64,000 nucleotides of DNA from Anaeramoeba flamelloides (Eukaryota; Metamonada; Anaeramoebidae): the NCBI GenBank assembly GCA_027625915.1, contig JANTQA010000026.1, forward strand, positions 8,641,001 to 8,705,000, written 5' to 3'. Position numbers and translations under genes: made by a program. The notes under the pieces were generated by a model. It saw only the letters and a list, made by a program, of their open reading frames with translations, was not told where the DNA came from and did not search any database. Below are positions 32,701 through 40,468 of the stretch, piece by piece. Within the stretch, counting starts at the first letter, position 1, and each line of letters opens with the position of its first letter.

Positions 32701-35700
32701 ATTCAAAATAATAAAATTATCTTTATTTAAATTAATTAAACTAGATCTATCACCAAAATTTGTTTGAATATGACAGTAAAAACTTTTATTTTTAATTTTA
32801 TTTAATTGTTTCAGATTATTGTTTTTTTTCTTTAAAAAATCGAGTATAAAAGATCTTTGTTGTTTGTTGTTATTAAATTCAATTAAAATACAATAATTTT
32901 CATTTAGATTAAATCTGCAAACATTTGTTTTTTTCATTCCCAAGGGAATAATTGATGAATATAAATTATATTTTAATTTAATTTTTTTATTTAATAAAGT
33001 GTTAATTTGAAAATAATTATCGAATAATTTTATATTCGTCTTTTCTATATATTTTCCAAAAGAATTTAATAAATTAATTAAATATTCAGTATTTTCAATA
33101 TTCGGTGTTGTTTTATTATCATTTTTATGAAAATCCATAGTATTATTATTTATCTTACCCATTTCAATATTCTTCTTTTGACTTTTCTTTTTTCTTTTTT
33201 TATTCCTAAAATTATTTATATTATTATCAGAATCATCATCAGTCAGAAAATTATCAAATAATGCATCAGAAGAATCTTCATCACTAAAAATATCAAATGA
33301 ATTGTCATCATTCTCATCTTTATAGTCTTCTTTATCTTCTTCTTCTTTTTCTTTATCATCACCAATAACATCATGTTTAATGATATAATTTTCTTTTAAT
33401 AATTGTAATATTCTATTATTAATAAAAGTTTCATTTCGAAAAGAATTAAATTCTTTTTTACATTTATTATTATTATCAAAATCCTTTTCCATTATTTCAT
33501 TTTTGATTTTTGATTTTTTTAATAGGTTTGAAAAAATAAGCTCGTTTTGCAAATCTTCGACTTTCATTTTTTTATTATACAAACGGGATTTGCTGAAAAG
33601 CAAATAATAATTAATTATTAAATCCCGATAAAATTCAGAATATGCCCCAAGAATTAAATAATTATTATCATCGTTTTTAATAATAAAAATTCTTTTATAT
33701 GCTGCATGTAAAATTATAAATTGGTTAAATTCATATTTAGATTTATAAAGAGAGTGCTTTTGACCTTCAAAATTTATTTTGAATCCCAATTTATAAATTT
33801 TTAATACAGCCATTTTGTTTTTAATTTTTTCCTTCAGGTCTTTCCCATCTTGGAAAATTGAAAATATATAAACAGGAATAATTGAATTCTTTTGATTTAC
33901 AGTTAATTTTATTTGTTTGTATATTTTATTTTTATATTCGTTATTTATTTGTTTGTTTTCATACTCGGTGTTAAATAATGAATTTTTATTTAAAATATTT
34001 ACATCTCGATTTTGAATCATTATCCCTTCACCGTTAATATTGAAATTTAATTTTAGAATTTTATTGAATTGATTTTGATTATTTCTTTTAATATTTTGAT
34101 ACTTATAATCATTGTTTTCATTCTTTGAATTTTTTAGTAAAATTTTTAAATAATAATATGCAAATTTACAAAGTTTCAGTGTATTAAAAAATACATTAAT
34201 TTTTTCAGTTAATATTTTTGAATTTATTAATTGAATATGTAAATAACAACCCCTTTTGTTTTTGAATTGAATTAATTTTGCTTTGATTTGTTTATAATTT
34301 TGAAAATAAATTTTTATATTTTTTCCTTTGTGCCCTATAAAATCAGTTTTGAATTTCATATATTTTAATTTAAATATAATTGAGCCAGATCCCTTTGGAT
34401 AATTATAAAATAAATTATTTTCTTCTTCTGCATTCATTTCAATTTCTATTTCGGTAAATTCTTCTTCTTCAACGTTTTTTTTTTCTGTTTTTTTATTTAT
34501 TTCCCCTCCATTTTTTTTTTCTGATTGAATTACATCATTTTTCTTATTTTGAGATTCATTTTCAATAGATAAATATCGAACTTTTTTAAACCCTTTATTA
34601 ATAAAGCGATAACATAAAGAACGTAGTTCTTCGTCTTCACCAAGAATGTTACTATTAATCTTTATGGCATTTAATTCTTTTCTTTGATAATAACAAAACA
34701 TTTTCCATAATTTAAAAAAGACCCAACTAGTTTCTACATCTTTAAACTGAATTATAGTTCTTTCATCATTATTAATAAATGAGAGGCTTTTGGGATCGGC
34801 GGAATTTACAGTTAAAAAGGTATACTCATTTAAATTGTCTTTAGACGCATATGGTATTTTGATAATTCGCGAATTTTCTAATTCAAAAGTTAAATTTTCT
34901 AAATGAAAGATCATTTTAGCCTTGATGTTTTGCCCAAATGATGTTATATAGGAAATTGGAAAATCACTCATGCTTTGTGAAAATAAGCTCTGTACCCTTT
35001 TGATCAAATCTTGTTCGTTTTTAGTTGTTAATTTTGATATTTTGAAAAACGGATACAGAAATTCCCATTTTTTTTCTTTTATTTTTTTAGTTTCCAAATA
35101 AACATTTTCTTCATTTAATAAATTTGAAGTTGTTTGGTTTTCTTCTGATTGGTCTGATTCATCCGATTCTTCTGAGTCTTCCGAGTCTTCTGAATATTCT
35201 GAAAACCCTGACAACTCCGACAACCCTGACAACTCAGATTCTTCCGAGTCTTTCTGCTCTTCGAATTCTTCTGATTCGTCTGATTCTTTTAAATTTTGCA
35301 TATTTTGTTCATTATTTCCAATTAAATATTTTGGTTGGGAAACTGGAGTCAAGAGATCAATCGTTTTTTTAAACTTTGAGTGACCCACTATATCTAAAAA
35401 GGATTTTAATGGGTCATGGTACAAAAGAGGGTATTTTAATAAAAATTTTCTTGTTAATTTTGAGATGCTATAAAATGATTGGCCTAATGTAGGGTTGTCA
35501 TTTAAATACCATATTGGAATTGAATTTGGATCAATAGAGGCTAATTTGTTACAAGAGTCTAAAAAAAATTGAAATTCGGTACTTAAATCATTATTAACAT
35601 TGTTACTATCGGTTGTTTGTTTGTTTTTTATTTTATTTTTAAGATATGTAGATAGATTGGATTTAAGTAAATTTTGATAATAAAAAAAAAAAAAAAAAAA

Positions 35701-35757
35701 AAAAAAAAACAGGTTGTTCTTGAATAGAAAGTTAGTTATTAAAATATGACTGATATA
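29788..35757 (-). CDS. Giant protein of repeated PH-like modules
   Basis: A single open frame of about 1,990 codons ending at 29788. No ATG lies near the apparent left end at 35424: the frame stays open and coding-like upstream (PIWYLNDNPTLGQSFYSISK, then LTRKFLLKYPLLYHDPLK) to a TACTAACAG acceptor at 35758-35766, passing through a T27 run (nine Phe, 35683-35709). So a 5' exon with the start is missing; an ATG at 35915 opens a short plausible exon but in another phase. After an acidic S/E/D segment, the protein repeats beta-rich stretches of about 90-120 residues, each closing with a helix such as IWLSFKTQELKEKFALIF or KLREEIIKNILPLI. This is the pattern of PH-like folds, with D/N/K-rich linkers. 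No enzyme motif is seen. A lipid- or protein-binding scaffold is inference from the fold guess. Confidence 0.75.
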   Translation of the reverse strand, partial: YISHILITNFLFKNNLFFFFFFFFFYYQNLLKSNLSTYLKNKIKNKQTTDSNNVNNDLSTEFQFFLDSCNKLASIDPNSIPIWYLNDNPTLGQSFYSISKLTRKFLLKYPLLYHDPLKSFLDIVGHSKFKKTIDLLTPVSQPKYLIGNNEQNMQNLKESDESEEFEEQKDSEESELSGLSELSGFSEYSEDSEDSEESDESDQSEENQTTSNLLNEENVYLETKKIKEKKWEFLYPFFKISKLTTKNEQDLIKRVQSLFSQSMSDFPISYITSFGQNIKAKMIFHLENLTFELENSRIIKIPYASKDNLNEYTFLTVNSADPKSLSFINNDERTIIQFKDVETSWVFFKLWKMFCYYQRKELNAIKINSNILGEDEELRSLCYRFINKGFKKVRYLSIENESQNKKNDVIQSEKKNGGEINKKTEKKNVEEEEFTEIEIEMNAEEENNLFYNYPKGSGSIIFKLKYMKFKTDFIGHKGKNIKIYFQNYKQIKAKLIQFKNKRGCYLHIQLINSKILTEKINVFFNTLKLCKFAYYYLKILLKNSKNENNDYKYQNIKRNNQNQFNKILKLNFNINGEGIMIQNRDVNILNKNSLFNTEYENKQINNEYKNKIYKQIKLTVNQKNSIIPVYIFSIFQDGKDLKEKIKNKMAVLKIYKLGFKINFEGQKHSLYKSKYEFNQFIILHAAYKRIFIIKNDDNNYLILGAYSEFYRDLIINYYLLFSKSRLYNKKMKVEDLQNELIFSNLLKKSKIKNEIMEKDFDNNNKCKKEFNSFRNETFINNRILQLLKENYIIKHDVIGDDKEKEEEDKEDYKDENDDNSFDIFSDEDSSDALFDNFLTDDDSDNNINNFRNKKRKKKSQKKNIEMGKINNNTMDFHKNDNKTTPNIENTEYLINLLNSFGKYIEKTNIKLFDNYFQINTLLNKKIKLKYNLYSSIIPLGMKKTNVCRFNLNENYCILIEFNNNKQQRSFILDFLKKKNNNLKQLNKIKNKSFYCHIQTNFGDRSSLINLNKDNFIILNENDFFCCEYDPEIVIYSNDNQMNIIILKIANLGFIKILFNHNNDNNNNNNNYNDDDDVEKKVNFKDQKKFLKKFKFNLNYYCNNNFDYYLSKKLINNLIIIKNYKKMSNQFNFTTKNLIFPELGFKHNKTLKFDLEFNIQCMENQNKHKGKLFIGKNFIKIEIFKKDKKKLYFQKYLQNIDFNFNSIKKKTIKIFPKNNINRKLQLKFISAKKRNMFINRILKNSSTLKMKNKKPSNLINILNADEKGIIRFDNKLIHFSIDNNKIDIKYNLPNDCKLFYYYPDNNKNNNNNNIHVLELKIKQNSIEKSIWLSFKTQELKEKFALIFNSILNDKKIIINDESSSSDEYKYDDGDIGKDDKSISFKIKLSQDETIHKNINEKILIKNKRFHINTLEKRILLNIEHCAIENKKMNLNQLILKYKKKSKKPTIYYLNFLNSNDKNHFFELSNQNFDIEKQKKVNKKKAIALESSSSFSLSTTGEENETEPQEKNVIHSDTENGTDTEVESDNKYYDEIENIIFKNDNEQIKINVKFHMEDERETKKGTITLVAPDRINIQIGEQNIESLNITNDTQLKINKKNMNLIHLFFPDKKIDIVISSLKDKQLLIKSFRELTNQSEIMIYNSSDSESDTNFDKNDFIQDINELNSNSAKDENYSGFYLSDENGGKIDKCEIQIIKNQGIIKIINSLKGISIYTIKSKLQIYRHPTIKCLLRFKFNIIKEKLYLLAPTKKLREEIIKNILPLIYIKKERFLIQIKDSDSIEDEFKPGMMDCLRNTLQLMDFKSNDKNKKVEIKKFNYIDLELRTNEKKKKMILLSKNDLHFRILFKYLNEKTFFIQFFTEKQELIKEKKFKKLDFFQRIKLQDKIQNIDLNEQFTNSIKFSSQIVNASIPNIIKNSPIIITFGQSRWAFRTILNQFFSIPYSTNIKIFFAKKKKKICKIELDQKTFLIFKFKKSEFIDDFKQLIYEKHI

Positions 35758-35759
35758 CT

Positions 35760-36167
35760 GTTAGTATATTTAATTATGGAGAAGACTGTACAATTAATAC
35801 CAAAAGAGTTATATATATACTTGTGGTGGATAGTTTCTGGAAGGAAATCAGTTTTATAAATACGAGAAAAATAAGCGCAAGTTTTAATGTTGGTGTGACG
35901 AAAATAGCTCGTCATAATAACTTAAATACTAAATATGTGAAATATATTTAATATTTACTACATTTTCTAATCATTTTCGATTTATTATAAAAAAAAAAAA
36001 AAAAAAACAGAGAATAGTTTTTGGCAATAATAACTAGAATTTTTAAAAGAAATTATCAAAAAAAAATAGAGGTGTATTTTTAACATTTTTTGAAATTATA
36101 ATTTTGATAAGATTACTAATTTTTTTTTTTTTTTTTTTTTTGAGTGCCAATAGAAGTATAACGTTTA
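35760..36167. other. Upstream region of the giant gene
   Basis: Probably holds the 5' exon and promoter of the giant minus-strand gene; the candidate exon 35821-35915 reads MTSYFRHTNIKTCAYFSRIY and ends at a GTATAT donor. Poly-A near 35983-36006 and poly-T at 36120-36141. Confidence 0.35.
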
Positions 36168-36401
36168 AAGCCCTAGTCCCAATATAAAAGCAAAAAAAGT
36201 CCATTTTTTTTTTAAATTAACTTTTTTTGAAATAACTTTTTTGGAATATCTTTAAGTTATAGTTTTGAACCAAGTATTTGACTAGGTTTGGATAGTAATC
36301 ATTTTTAAATTCCAGGCAACCTTTTGTTCAGGGGGTTTTGGAAAAAGTAGATCGAAAAAAAAAATAGACATTTTTTTCTTTTATACTTGATACTAGGGCT
36401 T
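36168..36401. mobile_element. TA-flanked MITE, AAGCCCTAG family, copy 1
   Basis: A 234-bp element starting AAGCCCTAGTCCCAATATAA and ending in the complement (...TTATACTTGATACTAGGGCTT), flanked by TA at 36166-36167 and 36402-36403. The interior (AAGTATTTGACTAGGTTTGG, CAACCTTTTGTTC) is found in reverse in the copy at 38100. No ORF. Length, ends and TA target fit a mariner-type non-autonomous element. Confidence 0.88.
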
Positions 36402-36403
36402 TA

Positions 36404-37761
36404 AAAACAAAATTTCCATTAATTAATATATTTGTTAAAAAAAAAAATTGTAAATCATAGAGAAATCTTTAATTTTTCATTTTTTTACAAATAAGTTTTT
36501 TGATTAAATTTTTGGTTTTATTAAATTGTGTTTTGAATCGAGAAATATGCCGAGTGTATTTTTGAAATTAATCGAAGACTGAATGAAAATAGCTTTGAAA
36601 AGGTGTGCATTTTGAACAAATATTTTTCTTTTAAGACCAAACAAGAAAGATAGCTCTTCTCAAATAAAGATGTATAAATCAAGATTGAAAAAATCATTTT
36701 AAATGAAGGTTGAATATTTTATGAGCTTAATTTCTTCATTAGTTTCTTAATTTTTGAAAGTCTCCAAACAAAACATTACATTTAAATTTTTGCACATGTT
36801 AATTTTTTTTTATTTCAATCAAACCTTTTTTAAAAATAATTTTCTTTTTGAAATTCCTTTTTCAAATATTTTTATCAATAGAAAGAAAAACAAAGAATGT
36901 TATTTCAAAGATTAAAGGAAAAGATTAAATAATCGAAAAACAAAAAAAATTATTCAAAAGGTTGAATTCAATGAAAAATAAAATATAGATAAAAAAATAT
37001 TCAATGTAAAATTCAGATATATATATATATATATATAGATAGATATAATTAGCTGATACGAAATTGTTTTCAAAATGAAATAATTACATCCTAATAAATA
37101 TATTTTTCTGAAGAAGAAATTAAAAATTATAAAATTTTCGTTAATCAGACTTTTATATTATCTGTGTTTTTTGGTTGAAAATATTACTTTTATGACCAAA
37201 AGCACATTTATTGACTTTTAAGAATGTTGTAACAAAAGATCTTTTTAAAAAATAAAAGTTTTTTTTTCGAAAATATGTCTTTTAGGAAAATCCATTTTCT
37301 GAAATCCAAATTTGAAATTTGCCTTAAAAAGGTTTGAAAATTGATTTATGGAAAGTGCTTCCCCTTGATTTTAAAGTATTTATGGGTTTAGTGAAAGGGT
37401 ATTGATATACTTTTAAATAAATTGGAAAGTCACTGTAAGAGGTAAAAAAATCGATTTTAAAGTTTACCTTAAATGTTTGAAAATTTAGAAAAGTTTTTGG
37501 ATCAATAAGACTAACTTAAAAAAGTGATTACTAAAAGTTTTTAAAAGAAACTGTATGATTCACCTATTTTAAACATTTTTATAGACTAATGTATTGTATT
37601 TAGGACTCGGAGAGCATAAAATTAGGATAGTACCGGATAATTATTATCATTATAGTTTTGTATTTTTCTTGGTTTTAAAAACACTTGGTATCCTCCTAAA
37701 AAATCAGAATAAAACATTAGCTGTTTTAAAACACTTTTAAATTTTTTTGAGTCTGCACTAT
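36404..37761. other. Intergenic AT-rich DNA
   Basis: No gene visible. A (TA)n tract at 37018-37037 leads into GATAGATA. The rest is homopolymer-rich. Confidence 0.55.
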
Positions 37762-38433
37762 TTTAAATACTATCTAAAAAGCCACTCTGAGGGGGGGGGG
37801 GTATGGAGCCAAAAAGTTTATGAATTTAACTTTTTATGTCTTGAGATTCAGAAAAACTATTAAATTTCAAACTTTTAGGAATTTGATATTGTTCTTGATC
37901 AGATTCTTAATTTTAAGTTGGAAGAGTTTTCCAACGACACATCCCTTTTTCTTCTAACTTGTTTTTTTTTCGGGGGGTATTGGAAACTATATAATACTTG
38001 TCTTAGAACAAAAATAGGTGTGTTATTGAAAAACTCTTCCAACTTAAAATTAAGAATCTGATCAAAAACAATATCAAATTCCTAAAATTTTGAAAATTAA
38101 AGCCCTAGTCCCAATATAAAAGCATTTATTGGTCATTTTTTTTTCATTTTTGTTCAATCTCCTTTTTCAAAAACCCCAGGAACAAAAGGTTGCCTGAAAT
38201 GTAAAAATGATTACTATTCAAACCTAGCCAAATACTTGGTTCAAAACTATAACTTTATGATATTCCAAAAAAGTTATTTGAAAAAAGTTAATTGAAAAAA
38301 AAATGGCCATTTTTTACTTTTATACTGGTAATAGGGCTTTAAGAGTTCTTCTGGATCTCAAGAGATAAAAAAAATAATTTACTGGTGTTTAAACCCCTCG
38401 GCCCCTAATAATGTCATTATTTTAGATAGTCCT
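37762..38433. repeat. Long palindrome interrupted by a MITE
   Basis: The left arm (about 37762-37945) and right arm (38025-38099 plus 38342-38433) are inverted copies: AATTTGATATTGTTCTTGAT + CAGATTCTTAATTTTAAGTT is mirrored by AACTTAAAATTAAGAATCTG + ATCAAAAACAATATCAAATT. Outer parts pair ACTATCTAAA with TTTAGATAGT. A central loop of about 80 bases holds a CGGGGGG stretch. The right arm is broken exactly by the 240-bp MITE; without it the two arms run on continuously. The palindrome is therefore older than the MITE insertion and may itself be a foldback element. Confidence 0.8.
38100..38339. mobile_element. TA-flanked MITE, AAGCCCTAG family, copy 2 (nested)
   Basis: A 240-bp element with AAGCCCTAGTCCCAATATAA at the left and the complement of AAGCCCTATTACCAGTATAA at the right, flanked by TA at 38098-38099 and 38340-38341. 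Its interior is inverted relative to copy 1. Comparison with the intact opposite arm of the host palindrome shows the empty site, which fixes the ends and a TA duplication. Confidence 0.9.
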
Positions 38434-39025
38434 TAATTTTATTTTGAAAAGTGAAATTAAAATTTCATTTTGAGGTTTTTTATGAAATAGAAATTAATTC
38501 AGTTAATCAAAAATTTTGAGAATAAAAGTTTTTACATGAAAAATTATGAAAAACAAAATTGAAAATTCATGGAGAAAGTGTATCAAAAATTAGACATCAG
38601 ATCAATAAATAATGAATGTTTTTTATTTTTTCTTGATCAATTAGTTATTGTTTTTTTTTTTTAATTTTTTTTCAGTATTTGTTTAGGTGGATAGGTTATA
38701 CAAGAACCATCTCACTTTTCTTTTTCTTAAAGCATTAATGTACTTAGATCAAGAAGTGTTTTTTTTTATCTCTTACAATTTTGAATACATGTATGTACAC
38801 AAAATTGGTAAAAATGTGCTTATATTCTAAAGAAAATTGGAGATTTATTAATACAAAAAAATGTGCTTTATCAGATCTAATCAAAATCCCTGATTGAATC
38901 CTGTTTCTAAAATAAAACACCAGCTAAATACGAGGGGAAGTTGTGGTTAATTTGAAAGATCACCCAATGTTGATCTTTAAAGATTTGTATTAATATCAGA
39001 TTCAAAATAATAATTTTGATTATGG
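38434..39025. other. Intergenic AT-rich DNA
   Basis: No gene or repeat recognised; ordinary AT-rich spacer before the small minus-strand gene. Confidence 0.5.
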
Positions 39026-39520
39026 TTAGATAATAATTGGGAGTGGTGTTGCCCCCTTGACATATTTTGAATGATCTGAAAATATTAAGTGATCTTTATT
39101 GAAGTTACACATTTTATAATCCACAATAGGTTTTTTCTGTAATTGTTGATTAAAAAAATCATCTTTTGTTTTTCTTTGTTTCCTACCTGCAGAAAAAGAG
39201 TAAAATAAAAAAATAACTAAAGTGTAATTGTTTCGAGAATTGAGTGAAAATCCAAAAAAAGGATCTGTGTGATTCAATCAAATTCTTCTATTAGTTTTTT
39301 TTCTGAATTAAGACAGGGGAATTTTGAATGACAAAACTTTTTCTTGTTTATCCCAAAAAATAAAAAATAGCACACTAATACCTGATTGACAACATTTCAA
39401 AAAGAAAAAAAAAAAGAGAAAGAATTCTTACTCGTTATAATTTGGCGAGTTGTGTGAAAAGTGTATTGGTTCTTTATTTGATAATGGAAGTTGTTTGTTT
39501 TGTTTGTAATTTGACAACAT
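39026..39520 (-). CDS. Probable small two-exon protein, 81 residues
   Basis: Exon 1 (39520-39432) starts at an ATG and reads MLSNYKQNKQLPLSNKEPIH..., ending at a GTAAGAATTC donor. Exon 2 (39182-39026) follows a GCAGGTAG acceptor in matching phase and reads KQRKTKDDFFNQQLQKKPIV..., then FSDHSKYVKGATPLPIII and a stop. The 249-base intron has a strong pyrimidine tract near its start. Phase, splice signals and non-random composition argue for a real gene, but there is no recognised domain. Polar N-terminus, short hydrophobic C-terminal end, no signal peptide. An alternative is a decayed fragment. Confidence 0.45.
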
Positions 39521-40468
39521 ACAACAAAAATACCTAAGAACAAAAAAATGATCTTTCTTTTGAGATTAAAAATAATAAGTAACTTTATAAAATCGTTTAA
39601 GAATGTTTGTTCAAGGCTTAGTACCTTCAGTGACTTTTGACAAAATAAAAGTTGTAAATTATAATTTCATAGTTTTTTAATTTTAGACAATTGTATTGAA
39701 TTTATGAAAAACAGAAATACAACTCTTTGAAAGTTCCTTACAAAGAGAAGAAGAATTTTTTTTAATAAGGGTTTTATTATTAAAAATGATTTGTGGTTTG
39801 ATTTCAAAAAATTAGACAAATCAGAACCTAAAATGAGAGAAAATAGTAGATCAACCAAAAACACATTAAGTATCAAATTGAAAAAAAGATATATTTGTTG
39901 GGATTAAATTTTTACATGAACAAAATTAGAATAAAATAATTTTCTGTCGATAAGTAAATTGAAAGTTATTGTTGGCCTATTGTTTTACTTTTTTTCAATC
40001 ACACTACTTGTATTTACAGAGTTAGTTAAACAAATTGTCGTTTTCTTAGATTTATTGAAGTATTACCAATTCTAGCCCACTACTTTGATAACTCCTCTTA
40101 AAAGAAAAAGAAGAAAACAAATGAAAATTATTTTTTCCAGTTATTCTTCCAATATCAACTACTTAATACATTCACTTTTCTAATTCCTTAAACTTCACTT
40201 CTTCTCCCAAACAAAAAAGTTAATAACAAATTGACCAAACTCACCAAATAAAGAAAATAACATCTTTTAAAGTTTAATTTATTCCCAATAAAAAATGTTC
40301 ACTAATCCTCTCGAAATACCTTAAAATTAACCCACCTTATTTAAGATATTTTCCCTTCCATTTCGGTTTGATAAATATTAAGACAACCAATAATAAATTT
40401 TATTTTTTTTAAAAATTTTGTTTTTTCGTTTGGTTTTTTTATTAACCAAGCCCTAATCAAGCAAAAAC
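39521..40468. other. Intergenic, probable shared upstream region
   Basis: Lies between the divergent small gene (minus) and the CH/PH-like gene (plus), so it probably holds both promoters. A C-rich stretch near 40140-40210 (CTTCTCCCAAAC) stands out. No defined motif assigned. Confidence 0.4.

Noticed and set aside
35124-35372. Leu-rich plus-strand ORF opposite the giant gene
   Set aside because: Antisense of the acidic S/E/D repeat; no signal peptide or splice context.
35683-35709. T27 run as the end of an intron before the giant gene
   Set aside because: No AG follows before clear coding sequence, and the frame is open through the run to a real acceptor at 35758, so I keep it as coding (Phe9) or an expanded repeat.
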